Shown: positions 25,938 through 33,682 of the stretch, one piece after another
How the letters are laid out: every line of letters begins with the position of its first letter
How positions within the stretch are numbered: the first letter of the stretch is position 1
Notes under the pieces: generated by a model
Databases searched by the model: none
The model's input: only the letters and a program-made list of their open reading frames with translations
Told to the model about the DNA's origin: nothing
Program-made: the position numbers and the translations under genes
Assembly (NCBI GenBank): GCA_025362975.1
Contig: JANYES010000003.1
Location: 124,001-188,000 of the forward strand
DNA from: Alphaproteobacteria bacterium
GTDB taxonomy: Bacteria > Pseudomonadota > Alphaproteobacteria > Rickettsiales > SXRF01
Length of the DNA: 64,000 nt
Direction: 5' to 3'

Positions 25938-26264
25938 ATGCGCAATATTTTAACGTTGCTGCTTTTTATCACGAGCACGATCAATGTAGGGCTTTTTTTG
26001 TTCTGGCTGTCGCTGGTGCATGTCGAGATGGCGGGCAAGGACCAGGCTAAATATATTTATGACAGCACGGCGACCAATGTGATGATCTTGCAAGTGGTGT
26101 TTGCGCTGGTGCTGATCTCGACTTCAGTGATTGCGGTGTTCTGGTATCATTCGGTCAAGGATGCGGCAATGGTTAACGTTTCTAAAGCCGTGGATCTCTA
26201 TTTAAGAGAGAATGGCCCGCAACTTGTGCGCCAGCAGATGCGGGATGCCACCCGGGCCGAATAG
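25938..26264 (+). CDS. Small two-helix membrane protein
   Basis: 109 residues or so from ATG 25938, with AAGGGGGAG seven bases upstream. Two hydrophobic helices (ILTLLLFITSTINVGLFLFWLSL and VMILQVVFALVLISTSVIAVFWY) with a 25-residue loop between, then a charged cytoplasmic or periplasmic tail (DLYLRENGPQLVRQQMRDATR) that may be a coiled coil. No family recognised. Stands alone 60 bases after the preceding gene. Confidence 0.8.
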   Translation: MRNILTLLLFITSTINVGLFLFWLSLVHVEMAGKDQAKYIYDSTATNVMILQVVFALVLISTSVIAVFWYHSVKDAAMVNVSKAVDLYLRENGPQLVRQQMRDATRAE

Positions 26265-26301
26265 GTCTTTTTTAGGTATTTCAATAGATTGACGGAAAAT
26301 C

Positions 26302-26330
26302 CGGAAATTGGGCGCGTTAGCGCCTTTCCG
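26302..26330. repeat. GC-rich hairpin in the gap before 26419
   Basis: CGGAAA and TTTCCG flank GGCGC-GTTA-GCGCC, giving an interrupted stem with a four-base loop. There is no T run, so a terminator is uncertain; an RNA processing or operator element is possible. Confidence 0.3.
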
Positions 26331-26354
26331 TAACAAATCTTTCACATGATGCCG

Positions 26355-26382
26355 TTGGCGTTAATCATTTAAATTCTATAAA
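26355..26382 (+). promoter_or_regulatory. Candidate sigma70-type promoter of 26419 gene
   Basis: TTGGCG (26355-26360), a 16-base AT-rich spacer and TATAAA (26377-26382), about 36 bases before the ATG. Four and five of six bases match the consensus hexamers. Prediction only. Confidence 0.35.
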
Positions 26383-26418
26383 ATATACAGATAGATTATC
26401 GTTTTACATGGGAATGTT

Positions 26419-27636
26419 ATGGCAAAGGAAAAGCCTGATAATAAATTCGCGAGCCTTCGCTCCGAGCTGCAAGGCCTCGGTTTAGGTAAAGGCGTTGAAA
26501 CCGCGAACCTGAACGCGCCGAAAGAAGCGACAGACAGCACTCTCATGCAGGGATTCAACGACGATGCGAAGTTTCTTGAGCAACTGAAACAGGACCTTAG
26601 CAGCGGCAAAATCAAAAAAACTGTCGATGGCAAGCAAGTCGCGTATAGCGCCGACGAGGTGAAGGCGCTGATGAACCATATCACCGGCAAGAAAGACGTG
26701 ATCGGCACCTTGAAGGCTGTTAAAATGGAGCCGGAGGATTTCGGCGTGGCGTTACAGGCACAGGCAATTATTTCGCGGCTGCCTTCGGCGGCCAACAACC
26801 CGGAAGCGATTGCGGCTTTATTGTCGGAACTTAAAGCACTCAGCTCGAACAATCCGGGCGTGCAGAATATGATCGGTGCGGCGCAATCCTACGTGCAGGG
26901 CGCGTATTCGTCGTCGATTTCGTCGCTGCGTGAAACTGTGGGCAGCGTGTCGGAAGCTGTGTCGGACGTGAAAAGTGCGGTGCGCGAATTCTTAAAAGGC
27001 GAAGATATGTCGAGCGCGTCGGAAAAATTCATGGGCAATTTGAACGACAGGCAGCGTTACAAGGTGGGCGAGCAGGAATTCGTCGAGGGCAGGGTATTGA
27101 AAAACGATATGCATATGCTGCATAACCACATTGGCGGGCGCGATAAGAATTTGCAGATTCTTGAAAACAAAGACGTGATGAGCCAGGGCCGTTCGCAGAT
27201 GCAGATGTATGAGCAGTCGGAGCATGAAGCCGAAGATTTAAAGGCAGGCATCGGCCGCCTTGTGGGCTTTAAAAATAACAAAACCCGCGTTGCTGGCACG
27301 CTCATGGGCAAAAACGAAAGCGCGATCAGCGCCGAAATCGAAAAAAATAATGACGTGCTGCGCGAAGCCAGCGCGCGCATCGACGATGTGCTGGACAAGC
27401 AGCGCATGCTGATTAACGCCGCAGGCTCGGCGCGCGAAGCCAAGCTGCGCGACGAATTGCGCGAAGCGAAAATCAAGCTGAAATCGTATTTGAAAGAAAA
27501 CGTGGCGGAACAGGTGGCCGGTGAAGGCCTCGGCGTTGTATCTGGCAAGAGCGTGATGGAAGCGCTGATGCCGGGATTTTCCACCGAGACCTCCAAAGCT
27601 GGCGATAAAGGCAGACGAGGCGAAGCATCACTCTAG
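26419..27636 (+). CDS. Unrecognised soluble coiled-coil protein
   Basis: 405 residues with no signal peptide or membrane segment, rich in Lys, Glu, Ser and Ala. Several long helical stretches, including residues about 155-215 (SSSISSLRETVGSVSEAVSDVKSA) and 295-360 (EIEKNNDVLREASARIDDVLDKQR, LRDELREAKIKLKSYLKENVAEQV), have heptad-like spacing. A small hydrophobic patch sits at about 130 (EAIAALLSELKAL). I do not recognise the family. Length, hydrophilicity and neighbouring unknowns recall secreted effector-like proteins, but there is no export signal I can point to. The next unknown gene starts 57 bases on. Confidence 0.82.
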   Translation: MAKEKPDNKFASLRSELQGLGLGKGVETANLNAPKEATDSTLMQGFNDDAKFLEQLKQDLSSGKIKKTVDGKQVAYSADEVKALMNHITGKKDVIGTLKAVKMEPEDFGVALQAQAIISRLPSAANNPEAIAALLSELKALSSNNPGVQNMIGAAQSYVQGAYSSSISSLRETVGSVSEAVSDVKSAVREFLKGEDMSSASEKFMGNLNDRQRYKVGEQEFVEGRVLKNDMHMLHNHIGGRDKNLQILENKDVMSQGRSQMQMYEQSEHEAEDLKAGIGRLVGFKNNKTRVAGTLMGKNESAISAEIEKNNDVLREASARIDDVLDKQRMLINAAGSAREAKLRDELREAKIKLKSYLKENVAEQVAGEGLGVVSGKSVMEALMPGFSTETSKAGDKGRRGEASL

Positions 27637-27692
27637 AAATTTCGTTTGAAACATATTGCTTTTGAATGGCCTGGAATCGCACTAATTAAGAC

Positions 27693-28970
27693 ATGAGCCT
27701 ATACACATTTCCAACACCGTCCCCCATTCGGGGAATTAGCTTCAGCCATGCTAATGACCGCGCTCCCGTAGCGCTCATCGAAGCAGCCCCCGGCGCATCA
27801 GCAGACCAACTTTCCACCATCCGCCGCGCGCTCGACGCGGGCGCGTGGAACTGCGTTCCGGTTTCGTTGGGTGGGCGGGAAATGTTGCAGGTTGCAGGGT
27901 TTGAAAAAGAACAGCAGTTGTTGAATTATTTACAGCGCTACGCGTTCGTTGAAGGCACGTCGGAATTTAGGGCCGAAGCTGGCGATAACCCGACGCGCAC
28001 GACGCGCGAATGGGTGCAGGATTATGGGCTGAAGGCGGCGGGCTATCTGAACATCGTCGGCGATGCGTCGTTGCTCGGCGCGGGTTTGATGAACGGGCGC
28101 AGTAAAGAAATTGCGGCCGGTACGTTGTATACGGCGGGCGCTACGGTGCTGGCGCGGTATGGCAATACGAAAACGGAATACCACGTGAAACAGGTGCTGG
28201 AAGAAACCGCCGACTTCATGAAAAAACAAGCCGTCAACCTGCCGGAAGATTGCGGCATGTTTAACGTGATGAAGGAAAAACGCGAAGGCGCGATGGCGAG
28301 TATGGACAAGTTTTTCACGCGCTATCCTTCGGAGGTGATGCTGGGCGCGTATACGCTCGGCGCGTTTACGATGTTGCAATCGGGGATGAAGCAGAAGGAC
28401 CCGTGGGGCATAGCGTATGGCGCGAGTTCGACGGTGCTGAAGGCGGCATCGCTGCTGATACCTGAGAAGGCGCCGGGCGCGCCGAAGGCGGAAGCGCATG
28501 GGCCGCTGGGTAAGTTCGTGGACTGGGTTCAGGAAAAGCCGCTGCGCGTGTACGGCTTCGGGTCGATGGTCAATAACGTGATTCTTGGCATGTCGGCGAT
28601 ACGCGAATATCGAACTGAGCCGAACAAAACAGGCGCGATATTTAAATTCATCACCGCAAGCACGTATATGCTCGGCGACGCGCTGATTGCGATTTCGAAT
28701 AAAGACCATGTCAATGCTGACGGGAAGTTTGATGCCGACGAGCAGCGCGGCATTGTGGCGCTCGTGGCTGAAAGCGTGCTGCGCAACCCGCCGGAGATGC
28801 ACGAGGCGCTTACGAATAATGTGGCTGGATTCCTTGCGACCCATGCCGAGATGCAAGGTGATGCGGCGGAGATTGCGGCGTCGATCAAGGAGCAGGAGGT
28901 GCATATGAAGAATAACCCGTGGGCGTGCCGCGCGGACAATCCCATTGTTTCGCTGGCCAACTCGCGCTAA
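27693..28970 (+). CDS. Unrecognised protein with several hydrophobic helices
   Basis: 425 residues. No signal peptide at the N-terminus (MSLYTFPTPSPIRGISF). The middle part alternates Gly/Ala-rich hydrophobic stretches (YLNIVGDASLLGAGLM, TLYTAGATVLARYG, VMLGAYTLGAFTMLQSG, WGIAYGASSTVLKAASLL, MVNNVILGMSAI, FKFITASTYMLGDALIA), suggesting six weakly hydrophobic, possibly membrane-inserting helices in hairpins. The end is charged and contains ADGKFDADEQRGI, an acidic stretch that resembles an EF-hand-like loop only loosely. No family recognised. Probably co-transcribed with the 26419 gene. Confidence 0.82.
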   Translation: MSLYTFPTPSPIRGISFSHANDRAPVALIEAAPGASADQLSTIRRALDAGAWNCVPVSLGGREMLQVAGFEKEQQLLNYLQRYAFVEGTSEFRAEAGDNPTRTTREWVQDYGLKAAGYLNIVGDASLLGAGLMNGRSKEIAAGTLYTAGATVLARYGNTKTEYHVKQVLEETADFMKKQAVNLPEDCGMFNVMKEKREGAMASMDKFFTRYPSEVMLGAYTLGAFTMLQSGMKQKDPWGIAYGASSTVLKAASLLIPEKAPGAPKAEAHGPLGKFVDWVQEKPLRVYGFGSMVNNVILGMSAIREYRTEPNKTGAIFKFITASTYMLGDALIAISNKDHVNADGKFDADEQRGIVALVAESVLRNPPEMHEALTNNVAGFLATHAEMQGDAAEIAASIKEQEVHMKNNPWACRADNPIVSLANSR

Positions 28971-28979
28971 AGTGGCAGA

Positions 28980-29375
28980 ATGAAAACCGCGCTTCTTATT
29001 TTACTCAGTTTTTTCTGTGTCGCCGAGGCTTATGCCTTGAAACCCCTTGTCATTATCAATCCGCTTGCTAACGAACCGACGGGGCCGCTGCGGCTGGTGT
29101 CGTCGGTGCCGTATGACCGGCAGGTGCTGGACGAGCCGCCGCAGGTGGTTGTGTTCAGCTTCTCGCAGCCGATCCGCCCTGATAAAACGATCATCCGGGT
29201 TTACGACGCGCAGGGAAGCCAGATCGAAACCAGCGAAATTGAGGCGCAGGGACTGACGCTGTCGGTGACGGTCAATGGTTTAACAACCGGAAAATACTCT
29301 ATAAAATGGCGAACCCGCTGCCTGTGCGACGAGGCCGACGAGCTAAGTGACACCTTCCATTTCACCGTTCGATAA
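28980..29375 (+). CDS. CopC-domain periplasmic protein with altered metal site
   Basis: 131 residues, starting nine bases after the preceding gene. Signal peptide 1-19 (SFFCVAEAYA). The mature part fits the CopC/YobA immunoglobulin-like domain: SSVPYDRQVLDEPPQVVVFSFSQPI, then LTTGKYSIKWRTRC..., and DTFHFTV at the end. In classical CopC a His at the mature N-terminus and a DGH motif before the last strand bind Cu(II); here the N-terminus is LKPLV and the DGH position reads CDEAD, so copper binding by the normal ligands is lost. A Cys pair (RCLCDE) stands in its place. No CopD partner is nearby. Confidence 0.78.
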   Translation: MKTALLILLSFFCVAEAYALKPLVIINPLANEPTGPLRLVSSVPYDRQVLDEPPQVVVFSFSQPIRPDKTIIRVYDAQGSQIETSEIEAQGLTLSVTVNGLTTGKYSIKWRTRCLCDEADELSDTFHFTVR

Positions 29376-29488
29376 ATAGTCAAACGCGGCCGCATTTTGT
29401 TCTGGTTTTTTTGGACGGCGCGTATTACTTTTCATCGCAATCATTAATACAAGAAACGTTTTAAACACGGGCAGCGGTGAGGCTTTTG

Positions 29489-30820
29489 GTGAAAATTTCA
29501 ACATTTAAGATGTTAAGTGCGGTCCTTGTGCTTTCAGCGATGCTGGCAGCACCCGCATTGGCGGATTCGGATTTCTATGTTGAAGTCGGCAAGGACACCA
29601 CGAAAGAAAAAGCCGCCACGGACTGGAAAGACCTGTCGGCCAAATATAAGGGCCTGAGCAAGCTTAAATATTTTCCAAAGAATGTCATTCAGGGCGGCAC
29701 GACGGTGGGCATTCGCATGCAAGCAGGGCCGATCGCGGATAAGGCGAAGGCCCAGAAAATCTGCTCGAAGCTGTTTAAAGATAACGTGCCGTGCTTCGTG
29801 ATCGAAGGCAATGGCAGCGCGCCGACTGAGGTGATGAACCTCTCGGAAAAAGCGGAAACGAAAATTGCCAGCGGTGGCACGCCGAGCGCTGGCGGGAGTA
29901 GCTGGCTGCCGTGGCTCAATACGTCGGAAGTGAATCAGCCGCCGCCGCCGCCGGTGCAGGAAGCACCTGCGCCTGCGAAGGAAAGCTCGATGCTGCCGTG
30001 GTTGAACCAGAAGCCGGATATGCGCAAGCCGCAGGTTCAGGTGGCGGAAGCTATCCGCGTGCCGCTGACGGATAATTTCGACCCCAACGGCAGCGGCAAG
30101 GTGACGGTGAATTCCCTGCCGGATATTAAGCCGACGTTCAGGAAGCAATTCGCTGAAAATAACATGGCGCCTGCGGCTGGAAGCGTTAGTGGGGCTGGGG
30201 TTAAGACCGGCGCGGGGTGGCTGACCCTCGATACGTTCGCCAATGAAGACGTGGCGACGTCTTTCTGGGAAGAGGCGCATTCTGGGCTGTCGAAAACGGA
30301 TAGTAAGAACCTGCATGTGCGCGTGCAGAAATCGCTGATGTCGCAGTCGAAGGCGGCGTTGAGCGTGGGGCCGTTCGCCAGCAACACCGTCGCGCTGGCG
30401 TTTTGCGATAAGATTCAGGCGCGCGATCGCGGGCTGAACTGTAATTTCGAAGGCACCGTGGCGAGCGATACGCGCGGCAACGCTTATAATAATCGCCGTA
30501 TGGCCGATTCGCGCCGCCGCCCGTCGGAAAACCCGTATGGCGCAATCTCGCCGGCAGCGGGCCCGAGCAAGCAATACTGGGTGCAGGTGCTGTCCGCCCA
30601 GAATCAGATGGAAGCGCTGCGTCAGTGGGAAAGCATGAAATCCACCAACGCCGATGTGCTGAATGGCATGCGTAGCAGCGTGACCACTTCGCCCAAGACC
30701 AAGGACTATGTGGTGCGCGTCGGTCCAATTGCGAACAATGACGACGCCATCAAGTTCTGCGGCAAGTTGCAGGACCGTGGCATCAAGTGCAGCGTGCTCT
30801 TATATTACGTTGGTTTATAA
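29489..30820 (+). CDS. Secreted protein with three SPOR-like domains
   Basis: 443 residues from GTG 29489, chosen over GTG 29477 because GAGG then lies six bases upstream. Signal peptide MKISTFKMLSAVLVLSAMLAAPALA. Three SPOR-type beta-alpha repeats can be aligned: about residues 25-110 (VGIRMQAGPIADKAKAQKICSKLF), 225-310 (ALSVGPFASNTVALAFCDKI), and 360-440 (YVVRVGPIANNDDAIKFCGKL). SPOR domains bind denuded septal peptidoglycan. A Pro-rich linker (QPPPPPPVQEAP) separates the first two. Likely a periplasmic or outer-membrane-side cell-wall-binding protein. tRNA-Asn follows after 117 bases in which I see no gene. Confidence 0.85.
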   Translation: MKISTFKMLSAVLVLSAMLAAPALADSDFYVEVGKDTTKEKAATDWKDLSAKYKGLSKLKYFPKNVIQGGTTVGIRMQAGPIADKAKAQKICSKLFKDNVPCFVIEGNGSAPTEVMNLSEKAETKIASGGTPSAGGSSWLPWLNTSEVNQPPPPPVQEAPAPAKESSMLPWLNQKPDMRKPQVQVAEAIRVPLTDNFDPNGSGKVTVNSLPDIKPTFRKQFAENNMAPAAGSVSGAGVKTGAGWLTLDTFANEDVATSFWEEAHSGLSKTDSKNLHVRVQKSLMSQSKAALSVGPFASNTVALAFCDKIQARDRGLNCNFEGTVASDTRGNAYNNRRMADSRRRPSENPYGAISPAAGPSKQYWVQVLSAQNQMEALRQWESMKSTNADVLNGMRSSVTTSPKTKDYVVRVGPIANNDDAIKFCGKLQDRGIKCSVLLYYVGL

Positions 30821-30937
30821 GGCGTTTTCGCGCCCGCGCGGCATCCGCAAATATTTATCCCTGAAAAGCGAAATTAGCTCTGGAATTCAAAGGACAGCTT
30901 TGCTATAGATTTCGCCTCTTGAGATTTTTCTCGGTAT

Positions 30938-31012
30938 TCCTCGATAGCTCAGCGGTAGAGCATTCGACTGTTAATCGAATGGTCGCTGGTTCGAATCCAG
31001 CTCGGGGAGCCA
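30938..31012 (+). tRNA. tRNA-Asn (anticodon GTT)
   Basis: 75 bases with the CCA end encoded. Acceptor TCCTCGA pairs with TCGGGGA (one G-T pair), the D arm is AGCTCAGCGGTAGAGC, the anticodon stem TTCGA/TCGAA encloses loop CTGTTAA with anticodon GTT, and the T arm has GGTTCGAATCC. The reverse strand of its 3' half encodes the C-terminus (PELDSNQRP) of the recombinase remnant next to it, showing that an element once integrated here. Confidence 0.96.
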
Positions 31013-32441
31013 CTTAACTGTTTCAGGCCTTTCAGGCCATGCGCTGAATGGCAACCTCATTGAATACTCTAGGGTTTTACCCTTTAGAGTTAGGTTCGAG
31101 AAGATATAATTTATCATCTCCCTTTTTTCCTCAACACTACCGTTGTCAAATATCTCTGAGCTACGGCTAGCAACGCTTAGCAGCAGTTCGAGTGAAATGC
31201 GGTAAGTGTTATCCGCTTTATCATAAAGCTTTAGTTCTTCCCGAAGCTCTGATTGTATGCGGGTGAGGGACTCGCGCTTTAGCCGATGTTCTTCTACAGT
31301 AATCTCATTCTCCAGCAATAAGTCCATAAGCCTATCCAGCTTGAGCTTTACCACCTTTAAATCGCTTTCAATGCGGAGCAATTGCTCATTGTGGAAATCC
31401 TGCTCTGAACTATAGCCGGAACGCAAAGTTTGCAGCAGTTGCTGAAATATTGTGTCAGGAATGTGAAGGGAGTTCAGGGCGGCTTTTACTTGGGCAAGCA
31501 CTTCTTCCTCCCGCACATAGACTTTCTTGTTAGGGTTGTCGGGGTGAGTCGCCACTAGGTACGTCCATTCGGCTTGGGAGCCATCAGCAAGCCTCTTTTT
31601 CTTTGTATCTGCCCATACCGATTGCCCGGTAACAGCACAGCGCAGGAGGCCACGGAATACAAAATCCTTGCCAGCATATTTGAATGGCTTCTTTTCCCAT
31701 CTATGCATGACATCCTGACAGGTATCAAATGTCTTGCGTAACAAGGTGCTCATAATTATGGCTATGAAACTCGCCGTTCACCTCCATCTCGCCGCAATAG
31801 AAACGATTGTTGAACATGTAATGGACGGAGGACTTTTTTAGCGGGTGGCCTTTTAGGGTGAGTAAGCCAAGTCCTTTGGCTTTTGCAGTCATATCGCCAA
31901 ACGTATAAAGCCCGGTGGCATATTCATTGAATAACCGCGTAACAATGTGTGCGCGGCTTGGATCAGGCTCGACATGGCTTTTTCCATCCGCTGTTCGGAT
32001 ATTCCTGTACCCAAGCGGGGCAGCACGTATGCATTGGCCGTTGCGCACCTTCCACTCTAAAGAACGCTTCACGTTCTCCGATAGCTGAGTAACATAGGCT
32101 TTTGCAGCGAGAACCGCAAAATCCCAGCGCATAATATCGGATGAGCTGGCTTTGTCGCTAATCACCATGCCTTCACGGACAAAATGGATTTCCAGAGTGC
32201 CTTGCTTCCGTAACTCATCCAAAAGCACAGATTCCTTGAAACTTCGCTGCACGCGGTCAACGGCATCCGCTACAAGGGCTATTGGTTCCTTTTGAGCATT
32301 TATAAAGGCCAATAGTTGATGAAACTCTGTACGCTTCCCTCGCGTAGACGATTCGACAATCTCGAAGCATTTCAGCACTTCTAGATTTTTACGGTCACAA
32401 TATGCCAATAGCCTGTCGTGTTGCGCAGCAAGGGGGGAAAT
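30971..32441 (-). pseudogene. Large serine recombinase remnant, N-terminally truncated and frameshifted
   Basis: Two frames (32408-31725 and 31753-30971) together form one serine recombinase. The first has AYCDRKNLEVLKCFEIVESSTRGKRTEF and LADAVDRVQRSFKE; the second has the recombinase/zinc-ribbon region (KPFKYAGKDFVFRGLLRCAVTGQSVWADTKKK) and a coiled coil. The frames change at about 31725-31733, where GACATTTGAT lies in place of a continuous codon series (a net shift of one base), placing a TGA. The N-terminal catalytic part with the active-site Ser is missing: upstream, in the same frame, the sequence meets the stop of the HD-GYP gene at 32442. The C-terminus reads through tRNA-Asn. The gene cannot be active. 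Confidence 0.9.
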
Positions 32442-33572
32442 TTAAAACGTGCGCAGGGCGTCTAGGAAGCGTTCGCGGAACATTCCTAGTAAATTCGTGT
32501 CGATGTGGTGGGACATTTCGTCGGACATAATGGCTAGGGCCTGTTCGGCGGGCATGGCGGCTTTGTAGACGCGGCGGTCGGTGATGGCGCTGAAGATGTC
32601 GACGATGGCGGCCATGCGGGCGAGGTCGTTTAGTTTGGTGCCGCCGAGGCTGTAGGGGTAGCCGGTGCCGTCTAGTTTTTCGTGGTGCTGGGCGGCGATG
32701 GTGATGATGCCTTTGGGGATGGTGGGGTCTTGCTCTAAGCAATAGATAGTGGCGGTGACGTGGTTTTTCATGACTTCGAATTCGTCGAGGTCGAGCTTGC
32801 CGGGTTTGTTCAGGACGCTGTGGGGGATGGCCATTTTTCCGATGTCGTGGAGGAGGCCGCCGCTGGCTAGGATTTTTTGCTCGTGCGGGGGGAGGTTGAT
32901 GGCGTTGCCGAAGAGGGTGAGCATGGTGGCGACGCGCAGGGAATGGACGTAGGTGTAGTTGTCGTGGTTTTTTACGCCGTTAAGGATGCCCATGAAGTTG
33001 TTGGCGTTGACGGCTTCGATCAGCGGCTCGCAGGCGACGGAGACTTCGTCGTAGGCGATGGGGCCGCCGTTGGCGATGGTGTCGGCGATATTGTTGAAGG
33101 CTTCGACGGTGTATCTGAGGGCCATTGACTGGATGGCGGGGAGGTTTTGCCACTCCTGCTCTACGGAGCGGTTTAGTAAATCGGAAATTTTGCGAATGAG
33201 TTTGCTGCGGGGGAAGGGCTTGGCTAGCCAGCCGTCGGCGCCGCATTCCTGCACGGCGGCGATGCTGGTGGGGGTTGCTTCATCGAGCAGGATGATGACG
33301 GGGAGCTTGGCGGTTTTGACGTTGAGGCGCAGGAGGCGCACAAGTTCGTAGGCGCCGTGGGATGGGGCGTTTTCGACGATCAGCATGATGCCGGGGCGGA
33401 TGCGCTGGATGGTGCTCAGGACGCCGGTGGTGTGGGCGTATTCGAGGACGTTGTAGAAAGAGAGGAGGGCGTGGGCGGTTTGTTCGCGGTGGTCGTTGTG
33501 ATGGTCTAGGACGAGCACGTTGTGGGCGTGGTCGATATGCGGGTGGTTGCACGTTTCGTGATTACAGACCAT
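32442..33572 (-). CDS. HD-GYP domain protein with degenerate receiver domain
   Basis: 376 residues. Residues about 15-135 form a receiver-like domain, but the phospho-acceptor position reads LIVEN (Glu 67) instead of Asp, and the acidic pair is changed (VLDHHND); the later Lys (LAKPF) is kept. Residues about 195-370 are an HD-GYP domain: His 242-Asp 243 in LLHDIGKM, HHEKLDGTGYP, and the metal-binding His further on, as in c-di-GMP phosphodiesterases. So the enzyme domain looks active and the receiver looks locked, with Glu perhaps mimicking phosphorylation. Its C-terminus stops just before the recombinase remnant, in the same frame. Confidence 0.9.
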   Translation of the reverse strand: MVCNHETCNHPHIDHAHNVLVLDHHNDHREQTAHALLSFYNVLEYAHTTGVLSTIQRIRPGIMLIVENAPSHGAYELVRLLRLNVKTAKLPVIILLDEATPTSIAAVQECGADGWLAKPFPRSKLIRKISDLLNRSVEQEWQNLPAIQSMALRYTVEAFNNIADTIANGGPIAYDEVSVACEPLIEAVNANNFMGILNGVKNHDNYTYVHSLRVATMLTLFGNAINLPPHEQKILASGGLLHDIGKMAIPHSVLNKPGKLDLDEFEVMKNHVTATIYCLEQDPTIPKGIITIAAQHHEKLDGTGYPYSLGGTKLNDLARMAAIVDIFSAITDRRVYKAAMPAEQALAIMSDEMSHHIDTNLLGMFRERFLDALRTF

Positions 33573-33600
33573 AAATGTGTTCTACAAAAATGTCCGCTGG

Positions 33601-33631
33601 TTGACGTTGTAAGGCGGAATAATTATATAAT
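33601..33631 (+). promoter_or_regulatory. Candidate promoter of the DUF255 gene
   Basis: TTGACG (33601-33606) matches the -35 consensus in five of six positions; after 17 bases comes TATATA, and after 19 bases TATAAT (33626-33631). The gene starts at 33683 with GGGGAGA upstream. Prediction from sequence alone. Confidence 0.5.
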
Positions 33632-33682
33632 AATATATATTACGAAACATTTAACTGGTGCGCCGTTTAGGGGAGAATTTGC

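Noticed and set aside
30471-30574. Arg/His-rich long reverse frames across 29.5-30.6 kb
   Set aside because: Mirror frames of the SPOR protein; composition typical of shadow frames in GC-rich genes.
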